From positions 1-16,344 of the forward strand of contig CAZWXH010000036.1 of NCBI GenBank assembly GCA_964637725.1: a stretch of 16,344 bases of DNA. Direction: 5' to 3'. Origin of the DNA: CAZWXH01 sp964637725. Its GTDB lineage: Bacteria; Bacillota_I; Bacilli_A; Erysipelotrichales; Coprobacillaceae. A program made the translations under genes and the position numbers. This document shows, piece by piece, positions 1 to 7,644 of the stretch (position 1 is its first letter; every line of letters begins with the position of its first letter). Under the pieces are notes generated by a model. The model ran no database searches. It saw nothing but the letters and a program-made list of their open reading frames with translations, and was not told the origin of the DNA.

Positions 1-30
1 CAAGAAAAAAATTCTATCAAACGATAGAAT
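1..30 (-). terminator. Rho-independent terminator after the RNA methyltransferase
   Basis: A perfect 8-bp stem (ATTCTATC at 11-18 pairing with GATAGAAT at 23-30, loop AAAC) lies directly after the TAA stop of the methyltransferase gene. Read on the minus strand it is followed by six T residues. The stem is A/T-rich and so fairly weak, but position, symmetry and T-tract are all right for an intrinsic terminator. Confidence 0.85.
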
Positions 31-31
31 C

Positions 32-1477
32 TTATTTCACTTGCATAATAAAGAAATAAAACATGTTTTTTCCTCTTGGTACTTCATAGTGTTCAACAAG
101 ATTTAAATAATCATCTTGAATACGTAAATTCTTTCTAACAAGTGAGATTTCACTTGTATATAAGAATATATACCCTTCTGGTTTAACTAATCTATGAATT
201 CTATCAAAGAAACGATCATAAATATCTCTTAACTGTTGACTATCTTTCATTTGATTAATCGTTGGCATATCAGTAATAATTTCATCGAACATTTCCGCAT
301 TCACAAATCTTAATGCATCCTTATTAACAAAATAAACTGTTTGATTCGCTGCTTTTGTGTTTTTTCTGGCAGACTCAATAGTCTTCGCAAAAACATCTAT
401 ACCCATCGCAAAGCTCGTTGGCTTTACGACATTTCTTTCGATCATTAACGTTCCCGTTCCTACAAAAGGATCTAAAACCTTTGCATCCTCTTTCATATAA
501 GGTTTAGCAAGTTGAGCAAGTGTTGCTGCTACATAAGGTTGCATAGATGTCGCACTTACTTCCTTACGATAGTCAAAACGTAAGCTTTTAAAATGTGTTA
601 ATCTTAAATAAGCATTAACCTTATCTTGTCTTACTTCTTTTAAAACAATTTCAATATCATAATTTTCTGTTGTGTTCAAAAGTTTTTGAGGATAAAGTTC
701 AAATAATTTTTCTGAAACTTTTCTAATTAAATGAGGATCTTTAACACGCATTGCGTCTACGACTCTAAAATAAAATGGTGATTGATCATCATATAATCTA
801 TTAATAATATCCAATAAATTTGATTGTTTAATTCCATTAACAATCTCTTCTTCATCTATATTCATAGCTGAAGCATTTGACAATGGAATTAACATATCTT
901 TATAAACTCTGATATTTAACAATTCATATAACGACTCAGTCCTGACAAGAACTCCTTGCGTTACTGGTTTATATTTTAAATGAAGAACATGTTCAAAAAT
1001 AACAAATTGATAATATGGTAAAGACGTTAAAATAACATCTACAGGCTCATGTTTAAGTTTTACAACTTTTTTCTTATGAGGGGCACATTGAAGAATCAAA
1101 GGATTTAATATTTTTAACTGAGCTTGAATATGTTTAGCATCTGCATCAAGCTTCATCAACTCTTCTTGTATAGCTATAAGTTGTTGAACATAATCTTGAC
1201 AGTTTTGAATACTTATTCCTTTTAAATATGCTTCTTTAACATAATCAATATCCTCTTTATGATACCTATCAAGTAAGACTTCTATTGTATTATCATAGTT
1301 TCCTAATAAAAGAGCACTGTTCTTACGAACCTTTGGATCTGCATCTTCTATAAGACGAATTAAGCACGTTTTTAAATCATCATCGCTTTTAAACATTATC
1401 GTATCAGACAACAGTTTAAGTTCAATTAAAGATTCTTTGACTTGTCTATTATTTTTTATATTATCAATTAAATCCAT
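32..1477 (-). CDS. TRM11/UPF0020-like SAM-dependent RNA methyltransferase with HEAT-like N-terminus
   Basis: A 481-residue putative nucleic-acid methyltransferase. Residues about 30-130 look helical and HEAT-like (DADPKVRKNSALLLGNY). Residues about 150-295 could be a divergent THUMP-like substrate-binding region. From about 310 there is a class I Rossmann methyltransferase: SAM-binding motif DPFVGTGTLMIER (336-348), an acidic ribose-binding residue in GIDVF (D361), and D387 as a possible adenine contact. The usual N/D-PP-Y/F catalytic motif is replaced by TDMPT (402-406). The family methylates exocyclic amino groups of tRNA or rRNA guanosines or adenosines; the substrate here is unknown. The ATG at 1475-1477 follows an AAAGGGA ribosome binding site. 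The gene lies 30 nt after yutH, has its own promoter inside the end of yutH, and ends at a terminator. The family call is firm; the target is not. Confidence 0.8.
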   Translation of the reverse strand: MDLIDNIKNNRQVKESLIELKLLSDTIMFKSDDDLKTCLIRLIEDADPKVRKNSALLLGNYDNTIEVLLDRYHKEDIDYVKEAYLKGISIQNCQDYVQQLIAIQEELMKLDADAKHIQAQLKILNPLILQCAPHKKKVVKLKHEPVDVILTSLPYYQFVIFEHVLHLKYKPVTQGVLVRTESLYELLNIRVYKDMLIPLSNASAMNIDEEEIVNGIKQSNLLDIINRLYDDQSPFYFRVVDAMRVKDPHLIRKVSEKLFELYPQKLLNTTENYDIEIVLKEVRQDKVNAYLRLTHFKSLRFDYRKEVSATSMQPYVAATLAQLAKPYMKEDAKVLDPFVGTGTLMIERNVVKPTSFAMGIDVFAKTIESARKNTKAANQTVYFVNKDALRFVNAEMFDEIITDMPTINQMKDSQQLRDIYDRFFDRIHRLVKPEGYIFLYTSEISLVRKNLRIQDDYLNLVEHYEVPRGKNMFYFFIMQVK

Positions 1478-1506
1478 AGTCCATTCCCTTTCATTACTTA
1501 AATAAT

Positions 1507-1535
1507 ATTATACCATATTATCCTCAGTTATCCAA
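1507..1535 (-). promoter_or_regulatory. Extended -10 promoter for the RNA methyltransferase
   Basis: On the minus strand, TTGGAT (1530-1535), a 17-nt spacer, and TATAAT (1507-1512) preceded by TGG give a TGN-TATAAT extended -10 element. The -35 is poor (3/6) but the extended -10 compensates. It sits over the 3' end of yutH, about 30 nt upstream of the methyltransferase ATG. A sigma-A promoter here would let the methyltransferase be expressed in growing cells independently of the sporulation pair upstream. Sequence-based prediction only. Confidence 0.6.
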
Positions 1536-2386
1536 CTTATTTTGGGAAGGGTTACATAAAACGATAAAATATGCATGATTTCTTTATACATAATACGCTC
1601 TTTTTCTAGATTTAAATAATATTCTTTAACGAGTTCTACTGTCATCTGTTTATTAACAACGGCATCAAAAAAACGTGTTGGATAGAGTATTCTTGCAAAT
1701 AGATATAGTATTTCATAAACATGAAAATATTGTGTCTCCAATAGTTCTTGGACATCTTGTGTAGTAATGAATCCACTTTGTAGTAAACAAACTATATGAC
1801 GACAACGAGAAGAAAAAATATAGTGACACGGATTTACGATTTCATAGACATAATTTTGGATAGGATAGTTTAATGATAATGAAACGGGAATTGACGCTTC
1901 ACTATGAATTAACAGAATCTCATTTAAAACATTAATACTATTCTCTGCAATTCCACAGTAATAATAAATTAATGAGATTATATCTTGATCATGCTTAAAA
2001 CTATAAGCATAATCTTTTACACATTCTCTTACACAATCAATTTTTAATATCCATTGTTCTTTTATATGTGCGATTTTCATATGTTGATTATTTATTGGTT
2101 GCATAAAGACTTGCAAGTATGCAGTAAAGGAAAACTGTAAAGAATGATAAATAAGTAAGACATGATGATCAGAAACAATATCTTGATTATTGTTTTTAAC
2201 CAAACTATATCCTTCTATACCACTTAAATGCATGAGATAGCGATAGTGATGATAGGTATCAAGGAATTGATGGATATCTTCTATATAACAAAAATAGTAA
2301 TATTGTCCTTGATAGGAAAAATATCCATATTGTTTGATCAGTAGATCAATTCCATAATATATTTTTAAAATATTTTGCATAAGCAT
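1508..2386 (-). CDS. yutH: YutH/CotS-like spore coat-associated protein (degenerate kinase fold)
   Basis: A divergent 292-residue protein rich in Tyr, His and Ile. I assign it to the YutH/CotS spore-coat family on three grounds. Residues 145-149 (GIAEN) preceded by YYY match the family's YYxGLAEN segment as I recall it. FARILYPTRFFD (230-241) matches its R-L-L-Y/F-P-x-x-F/Y-F-D/E segment. The upstream neighbour is yunB, and yutH and yunB are also close together in Bacillus. The family has an aminoglycoside-phosphotransferase/CotH-like kinase fold, but I see no intact HxD catalytic loop or DFG-like metal site, so activity is doubtful. It is about 45 residues shorter than I recall for the Bacillus protein. 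It starts 8 nt after yunB with a weak A/G-rich ribosome binding site; the ATG at 2378-2380 is an alternative. The family call is moderate. Confidence 0.6.
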   Translation of the reverse strand: MLMQNILKIYYGIDLLIKQYGYFSYQGQYYYFCYIEDIHQFLDTYHHYRYLMHLSGIEGYSLVKNNNQDIVSDHHVLLIYHSLQFSFTAYLQVFMQPINNQHMKIAHIKEQWILKIDCVRECVKDYAYSFKHDQDIISLIYYYCGIAENSINVLNEILLIHSEASIPVSLSLNYPIQNYVYEIVNPCHYIFSSRCRHIVCLLQSGFITTQDVQELLETQYFHVYEILYLFARILYPTRFFDAVVNKQMTVELVKEYYLNLEKERIMYKEIMHILSFYVTLPKISWITEDNMV

Positions 2387-2394
2387 TCTTCTTT

Positions 2395-3051
2395 CTAGGT
2401 TGAATAGACAAGTGGCACTTGTCCTTCAAAGATTTCTAAGAGAATTGGGATTTGAATAGAATGAGTATGAAATTGTTCAAAAAAAGGATAGATCATATCT
2501 ATACTCATGTTGATTTCTATAGATAGTTCTACCATAACATGATTGACTCCATAGTTTTCTACTTTCTTTTCTATTGCAGTACTTACACTTGATAAGTGTT
2601 TATATTGAACAGATATAGATGGAGATAGAAAATTAAAGATGGGGATATTCATTAAAGACATTATTGGTATTTTAGATACAATTCCTGATTGACTGACCTC
2701 TTCTATTCTTCTTTGATAATAGCTATCATCAATAGCGACGAAACGCCCTTCTTCGATAAGGGCATAAGTATTTTCAATATCATGTCCTATTTCACTAGCT
2801 AGTTGATTCACTTTAATCATATCAAAATCTAATAATTGAATTTTATTATCTTCTCCTCTTTCAATAATAACCAAGTCTTTATATTGTGACTTATCAGTTA
2901 AATAACAATGTGATATTATTAATTGATTAAATCTTTCTAATTCCATTTTTCCATATGTCTTAATACTTGGAATTAATTGAATATAAATAGCAATGCATCC
3001 TCCTATTATTAAGAATAAACATGTTGTAACAATAGCCAACCATTTCTTCAT
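2395..3051 (-). CDS. yunB: Sporulation protein YunB
   Basis: A 218-residue membrane-anchored protein. It has a positively charged MKKW start, one N-terminal membrane segment (about residues 4-25), then a long extracytoplasmic domain. The pattern is that of YunB: a segment IPIMSLMNIPIFNFLSPSI, then a G-V-N-H/N-A/M-x-V-E-L-S-I motif with alternating hydrophobic strands, and a C-terminal IPILLEIFEGQVP-Y. In Bacillus YunB is made under sigma-E in the mother cell and is needed for efficient sporulation; its biochemistry is unknown. I chose the ATG at 3049-3051 because GGTGA lies five bases upstream, whereas the ATG at 3061-3063 has no ribosome binding site. It is followed by yutH. A TATACAAT resembling a sigma-E -10 lies about 20-30 nt upstream, but no convincing -35 is correctly spaced. 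Confidence 0.85.
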   Translation of the reverse strand: MKKWLAIVTTCLFLIIGGCIAIYIQLIPSIKTYGKMELERFNQLIISHCYLTDKSQYKDLVIIERGEDNKIQLLDFDMIKVNQLASEIGHDIENTYALIEEGRFVAIDDSYYQRRIEEVSQSGIVSKIPIMSLMNIPIFNFLSPSISVQYKHLSSVSTAIEKKVENYGVNHVMVELSIEINMSIDMIYPFFEQFHTHSIQIPILLEIFEGQVPLVYST

Positions 3052-3118
3052 CTCATTCACCATTGTATTATATGAGACATTGTATAAAATATAACTTTAT
3101 ATAATCATATTTGTTCAT

Positions 3119-3147
3119 AAAAAAAATCACAGATTCACTCCATGATT
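3119..3147 (-). terminator. Rho-independent terminator of the suf-cyclo-ligase operon
   Basis: On the minus strand a 9-bp stem with two G-U pairs (arms 3125-3133 and 3139-3147, 5-nt loop) begins 7 nt past the cyclo-ligase stop and runs into eight consecutive T residues (plus-strand A run 3119-3126). It separates the suf operon from yunB. Confidence 0.8.
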
Positions 3148-3154
3148 CATATTC

Positions 3155-3688
3155 TTAAAATTCTGTTATGATTTCATCTAATTGATAATCATATTGATCT
3201 ATTTTGATTTTATCAACTTTTTGACAAGAAAAAGCAATTCCTAATTTATAACCATGAAATCCTTTTGAAAAGTATTTGTCATAGTATCCTTTTCCATACC
3301 CCACACGATATAAATTTTCATCAAAAGCTAATAATGGGGTAATCATTAAGTCAATATCTTGATAAGAAATCAGATTTTTATTTATAGGTTCTAAAACATG
3401 AAAATGTCCTTCTTTTAATTCTTTAAATGAACTAATTTCATAAAAATTCATAGTTTTGTTTTCTATCTTAGGAACACATACTCGTTTATATTTTAAAGTA
3501 TGTTTTATTAAGTCATGTGTTGAAACTTCATCTGGTAATGATACATAGATACCAACCATCTTTGATGATTGATATCTTGGATGTAACAGAATCTTATTTA
3601 AGATAATATCATTATGTAATGAAAACGTCTCTTTTTCCATTAAAAGACGTTTTTCTTTCATTACTTTTCGAATTACTTGTTTATCCAA
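3155..3688 (-). CDS. fau: 5-formyltetrahydrofolate cyclo-ligase (methenyl-THF synthetase)
   Basis: A cytoplasmic enzyme that converts 5-formyl-THF to 5,10-methenyl-THF with ATP, recycling the folate storage form. With the start chosen here it is 177 residues, normal for the family. It has the basic N-terminus K-x-x-x-R-K-x-M-K-E-K-R that binds ATP phosphate and the hallmark RVGYGKGYYDKYF (128-140). I chose TTG at 3686-3688 because GGGAG lies 9 nt upstream and the protein then begins like its relatives. An in-frame TTG at 3707-3709 would add seven residues but lacks a good ribosome binding site. The start overlaps the sufB stop (3681-3683) by 8 nt, so translation is probably coupled to sufB. 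As the last gene before the terminator, it appears to belong to the suf transcript. Confidence 0.93.
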   Translation of the reverse strand: MDKQVIRKVMKEKRLLMEKETFSLHNDIILNKILLHPRYQSSKMVGIYVSLPDEVSTHDLIKHTLKYKRVCVPKIENKTMNFYEISSFKELKEGHFHVLEPINKNLISYQDIDLMITPLLAFDENLYRVGYGKGYYDKYFSKGFHGYKLGIAFSCQKVDKIKIDQYDYQLDEIITEF

Positions 3689-5087
3689 TGCTATCTTCTC
3701 CCATATCAAGCTTAATTAATTGATTGAGTTCAACTGCATATTCCATTGGTAATTCTCTTGAAAATGGTTCAATGAAGCCCATCACAATCATCTCTGTTGC
3801 TTGTGATTTACTAAGACCTCTACTCATCAAATAGAACAATTGATCTTCTGATACTTTAGATACAGTTGCTTCATGTTCAATAATTGCATCATTATTCATC
3901 ATAATATTAGTCGGAATCGTATCGCTTGTTGATAATTGATCAAGAATCAGCGTATCACATTCAACCTTGCTTTTTGCGTTAATAGCATTTTTACCATGAT
4001 GAACAAGGCCACGATAGTTAACTTTTCCACCATTACGTGCAATAGACTTAGAAATAATTTGACTTGATGTATTTTTAGCCAAGTGAATCATTTTCGCTCC
4101 TGAATCAAGGATTTGTCCTTCTTCTGCTACTGCAATAGTAATGCAAGTTCCCTTTGCGCCTTCTTCCATTAATAAGCATGTTGGATACTTCATAGTTGCT
4201 AATGATCCTATATTACCATCAACCCACTCCATAGAACCGTTTTTAAAAACCTTCGCTCTTTGTGTAACAAGATTATAGATGTTTTTAGACCAGTTTTGAA
4301 TTGTTGTATAACGACACTTTGCATCTTCTAAAACAACAATTTCAACCACCCCAGCGTGTAAAGAGTCTTTTGAGTACGAAGGCGCTGTACATCCTTCTAC
4401 ATAATGAATATCAGAACCTTTATCAACAATAATTAAAGTTCTTTCAAATTGAGCCATTCGTTCTGAATTAATTCTAAAATAAGATTGTAATGGTTTCTCT
4501 AACTTAACTCCTGGAGGAACATAAATAAACGATCCTCCTGACCAAACTGCACCATTAAGGGCTGAAAACTTATTATCATTATAAGGAATAACAGTATCAA
4601 AATATTTTTTAAATATTTCAGGATACTCTCTTAATCCACTATCTATATCTAAAAATATAACTCCTTTTTCACGTACTTCTTCTAACATATTGTGATAAAC
4701 AACTTCAGACTCGTACTGAGCACTTGCACCTGCTAAAAAATGTTGTTCTGCTTCAGGAATACCTAATTTGTTAAAAGTATTCTTAATTGTCTCAGGAACT
4801 TCATCCCACTTATCAGTCAAGTTATCACTAGGACGATTATAGTATATATAATCATCAAAATCCATTTGTGTTAAATCAACACCCCATGAAGGCATTGGTT
4901 TATCAAAAAAACATTGTAAAGATTTTAAACGATATTGAAGCATCCATTCAGGTTCTTTTTTGATTGCTGAAATTTCTCTAACAATCGCTTCATTTATACC
5001 TTTTTCGGTTTTAAAAACAGAAACATCTTGATCTTTAAAATCAAAATCAGTATTGTTCGTAGGAATATTATTTTTATCTATTGTCAT
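3681..5087 (-). CDS. sufB: Fe-S cluster assembly scaffold protein SufB
   Basis: A 468-residue core subunit of the cytosolic SufBCD scaffold, where sulfur from SufS/SufU and iron are assembled into a cluster. Full length. It carries the SufB core with the right-handed beta-helix and C-terminal helical domain. Visible landmarks are SGGSFIYVPPGVKLEKPLQ (about residues 183-201), the conserved Cys377 in VECDTLI, which corresponds to the sulfur/cluster-linked cysteine of Escherichia coli SufB, the IEHEA motif (about 403-407), and the SRGLSKSQA helix that contacts SufC. The ATG at 5085-5087 has AGGA 7 nt upstream, inside the end of sufU, and only 2 nt separate the two reading frames. It is last of the suf genes and overlaps the cyclo-ligase start. 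Confidence 0.98.
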   Translation of the reverse strand: MTIDKNNIPTNNTDFDFKDQDVSVFKTEKGINEAIVREISAIKKEPEWMLQYRLKSLQCFFDKPMPSWGVDLTQMDFDDYIYYNRPSDNLTDKWDEVPETIKNTFNKLGIPEAEQHFLAGASAQYESEVVYHNMLEEVREKGVIFLDIDSGLREYPEIFKKYFDTVIPYNDNKFSALNGAVWSGGSFIYVPPGVKLEKPLQSYFRINSERMAQFERTLIIVDKGSDIHYVEGCTAPSYSKDSLHAGVVEIVVLEDAKCRYTTIQNWSKNIYNLVTQRAKVFKNGSMEWVDGNIGSLATMKYPTCLLMEEGAKGTCITIAVAEEGQILDSGAKMIHLAKNTSSQIISKSIARNGGKVNYRGLVHHGKNAINAKSKVECDTLILDQLSTSDTIPTNIMMNNDAIIEHEATVSKVSEDQLFYLMSRGLSKSQATEMIVMGFIEPFSRELPMEYAVELNQLIKLDMGEDSIG

Positions 5088-5089
5088 CT

Positions 5090-5527
5090 CTATTCCTCAC
5101 TCTCTTCAATTAACTTTATAATACCATTCCAACCTAATGTCGCACATTTAATACGATTGGCTTGTTTATAAGTATTTTTAAAAGCAATCGCTTCTTCTAA
5201 AATATCTTCATCATAGTCTTTTTCATAGATCATATTCATGTAGTTATCAATAATTTCTTTTGCTTCTGTTTTCGTTTTACCAATCAGCAATTCGCTCATA
5301 ATCGAAGTTGATGCTGTACATATTGCACAAGCTTCTCCATCATAACGAACATCACTTATTGTATCACCACTAAATTTCGCTTGAATATCAAGATTATCTA
5401 TACATGTATCTGAATTCATATTTATTTTTTCATATGTTTCATCATTAAGCAAACCACGATTACGTGGATGTTGATAATGATCCATTATAATTTCTCTCAA
5501 TAATTGAGGATCATCCAAAGAAAGCAT
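5090..5527 (-). CDS. sufU: Zinc-dependent sulfurtransferase SufU
   Basis: A 145-residue cytosolic protein. In Firmicutes SufU is not a scaffold but a zinc protein that accepts persulfide sulfur from SufS. The four zinc ligands are present: Cys42 and Asp44 (SDTCIDN), Cys67 (GEACAIC) and Cys128 (RIKCATLGW). The N-terminal IMDHYQHPRNRG box is typical, and the SufU-specific insertion before the last Cys is retained. Two departures stand out: the usual NPTCGD is SDTCID, and an extra cysteine, Cys70, follows Cys67. The ATG at 5525-5527 overlaps the end of sufS by 17 nt. A GGGG ribosome binding site lies 12 nt upstream, a rather long spacing that suggests coupling to sufS translation. Confidence 0.97.
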   Translation of the reverse strand: MLSLDDPQLLREIIMDHYQHPRNRGLLNDETYEKINMNSDTCIDNLDIQAKFSGDTISDVRYDGEACAICTASTSIMSELLIGKTKTEAKEIIDNYMNMIYEKDYDEDILEEAIAFKNTYKQANRIKCATLGWNGIIKLIEESEE

Positions 5528-6740
5528 CTAAAAAGTCATCCCCTTTCTTACACACTTCAATAAATTTATCAATTTCTTCTTTTGTATTATAGAAGTAAAA
5601 AGAAACTCTTAATGTTTGTGTAACATTTAAAAATTCATCTAAAATTTTAGCACAATGCTGACCAGCCCTTACAGCAATACCATAAGTATTAAAAAGACTT
5701 GCTGCATCTTGAGAAAAAACACCTTTAATATTAAATGCAATAGCGCCATTTGACATCTCATTATATATTTCGAGATTATCTAATTGTTTCATCTGATTTA
5801 AGCAATAATCACGGAGTTCTTTTTCATAAGTTTGAATATGATCCATACCAATCTTAGATAAATAAGTGATTGCCGCTCCTAGCCCAATAACACCTTCAAT
5901 ATTAGGAGTTCCTGCTTCAAACATATAGGGTGGATTTTTAAGTGTGACATGACCACAACTGTTATAGCGTGAGTTAGCCCCACCACCCATTCTCGTTGGT
6001 TTCATAGTTTTTAATAAATCATATTTGCCATACATTACACCCACACCCGTTGGTCCACACATTTTATGTCCAGAAAAAACCAAGAAATCAACATCACTAG
6101 ACTGCACATCTGTTTTTTGATGAGGAACAGATTGTGCTCCATCACATACAACAATAATTCCTTTTTCATGAGCATATTGACAGATTTCTTTTATTGGTGC
6201 ATCAAATCCTAGTACATTTGTAACTTGAGCAATTGCAATGATTTTCGTATTTTCATTAATGGCCTTTTTCACATTATCCAATGTCAAACGTCCCATTTCA
6301 TCTAAATCAATATAGTGGATATTAGCCCCTGTTTGTTTAGCAACATCAAACCATGGTAATGTATTTGATGCATGCTCTGCAACAGTTAATAATATTTCAT
6401 CATTCTTACAAAGATGTGTTAACCCGTAACCATAAGCTATCATATTTAAAGAATCTGTTGATCCGGAAGTAAAAACAATTTCTTCAACTTTTGAAGCATT
6501 AATAAAGTTTCTGACAACTTCTCTGGAATTTTCGTATTGCGAATCTACTTCATGTGATAAATCATAGTCTCCTCTATGGGCATTCCCTGAGTAAGAACTT
6601 AAATAATCACACACAGATTGAATAACTTGTTGAGGCTTCAATGTCGTTGCTCCATTGTCTAAATAGATAAGAGGATGATTGTGCATCATTTTCCCATTCA
6701 ACATTGGAAAGTCTTTTCTAATTGTCTCTATATCAATCAT
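5511..6740 (-). CDS. sufS: Cysteine desulfurase SufS
   Basis: A 409-residue PLP enzyme (aminotransferase class V) that takes sulfur from L-cysteine and passes it to SufU. Counting from ATG at 6738-6740, the PLP lysine is Lys226 in SGHKMCGPTG, the ring-stacking histidine is His123 in AEHASN, Asp200 (DGAQ) binds the pyridine nitrogen, and the persulfide cysteine is Cys363 in RAGQHCAK. The usual RAGHHCA is thus RAGQHCA, and the position matching Bacillus SufS His342 is Gln344 (GVFSQD). I chose this ATG because the protein then begins MIDIETIRKDFP like its family and GGTG sits 8 nt upstream. The start is one base after the sufD stop. Eleven further upstream residues stay open but lack family support. 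Confidence 0.97.
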   Translation of the reverse strand: MIDIETIRKDFPMLNGKMMHNHPLIYLDNGATTLKPQQVIQSVCDYLSSYSGNAHRGDYDLSHEVDSQYENSREVVRNFINASKVEEIVFTSGSTDSLNMIAYGYGLTHLCKNDEILLTVAEHASNTLPWFDVAKQTGANIHYIDLDEMGRLTLDNVKKAINENTKIIAIAQVTNVLGFDAPIKEICQYAHEKGIIVVCDGAQSVPHQKTDVQSSDVDFLVFSGHKMCGPTGVGVMYGKYDLLKTMKPTRMGGGANSRYNSCGHVTLKNPPYMFEAGTPNIEGVIGLGAAITYLSKIGMDHIQTYEKELRDYCLNQMKQLDNLEIYNEMSNGAIAFNIKGVFSQDAASLFNTYGIAVRAGQHCAKILDEFLNVTQTLRVSFYFYNTKEEIDKFIEVCKKGDDFLDAFFG

Positions 6741-6741
6741 A

Positions 6742-7644
6742 TTAAGCACCGACCTTTGATAATACTTCTTCAAAACGAGATTTTAATAATTCATTGTCGA
6801 TAACTTCAATAACTGGTTTTAAATATCCATAAGTAATTAAATGCATAGCTTGTTTTTTTGTTAGACCTCTACTTTGTAAGTAATATAAATGTTCTTCATC
6901 CATTTTTCCAACTCCAGCAGCATGAGAAGCTTTAACATCAAATTCATCAATATATAAATAAGGATTAGCACTTGCCTTACATTCAGGATCAAAGACCATA
7001 ATCTTATTTGTTTGGTGACTAGAAGCCCCGTGTTGCCCTTTGGTAATAGTTCCGATACCATCAATAACCAACTTGGCTGTATCTTTTACAACTCCATAGT
7101 TATCCATTTGTCCAAATGTATAAGGACTATTATGTTTGATTAAGACTTCAAAACGCTTATCTTCTTGATCTTTAGATAAAACTGCCATACGAACCTTAGC
7201 ATTGGCATTTTCACCATCAAGATAATAGTGATAAATTCCTTCAAAACTACCCTCTGATAATTCCGCATATCCACTTTGACATATTGCATCTTGTTTTAAA
7301 TAGACATCATCTTCACATTGAACCTTAGTCTGATTATCACAATTATTTTCATGAAAGATATGCACTTTTGCATTTTCATTTATATACATAGATTTATGTA
7401 ATTTACCATTATCAATAATTCTTGTTTCAATAATATTAACTTCAACATGTTTATTTACAACATATGAAATATCCATATCTTGCTTTAAAAGATAAACGAT
7501 TTGTATTTCGATAGGGTTTTTATTCTCAAAGTTTAAAACATTATCTTGAAAATAAACATGATCAGGTAGTTGCGATTGAATACATTCTCCATTTTCAAAA
7601 ACAATATAATAAGAACTATTCAATAGATATCTACTCACGACCAT
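6742..7644 (-). CDS. sufD: SufD, SufBCD scaffold subunit (compact form)
   Basis: A 300-residue SufB paralogue that forms the SufBC2D complex and is needed for iron acquisition by the scaffold. The beta-helix core and C-terminal domain are present: QHGASSHQTNKIMVFDP, then DVKASHAAGVGKMDEE with His241 matching the functional SufD histidine, and LQSRGLTKKQA contacting SufC. It is over 100 residues shorter than the 420-440 residues usual for SufD, with most of the loss at the N-terminal helical part. I set the start at ATG 7642-7644, where AAGGA lies about 5 nt upstream, rather than at the in-frame GTG 7660-7662. It overlaps the sufC end by 14 nt and is followed one base later by sufS. Confidence 0.94.
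   Translation of the reverse strand: MVVSRYLLNSSYYIVFENGECIQSQLPDHVYFQDNVLNFENKNPIEIQIVYLLKQDMDISYVVNKHVEVNIIETRIIDNGKLHKSMYINENAKVHIFHENNCDNQTKVQCEDDVYLKQDAICQSGYAELSEGSFEGIYHYYLDGENANAKVRMAVLSKDQEDKRFEVLIKHNSPYTFGQMDNYGVVKDTAKLVIDGIGTITKGQHGASSHQTNKIMVFDPECKASANPYLYIDEFDVKASHAAGVGKMDEEHLYYLQSRGLTKKQAMHLITYGYLKPVIEVIDNELLKSRFEEVLSKVGA

Noticed and set aside
3063..3120. Sigma-E promoter for yunB
   Set aside because: TATACAAT resembles the -10, but no ATATT-like -35 sits 13-15 nt upstream. Biologically expected but not supported well enough to list as a feature.
6861..7064. Minus-strand open frame of 67 codons inside sufD
   Set aside because: It is an alternative frame of sufD with no ribosome binding site and no recognisable motif; sufD itself is certain here.
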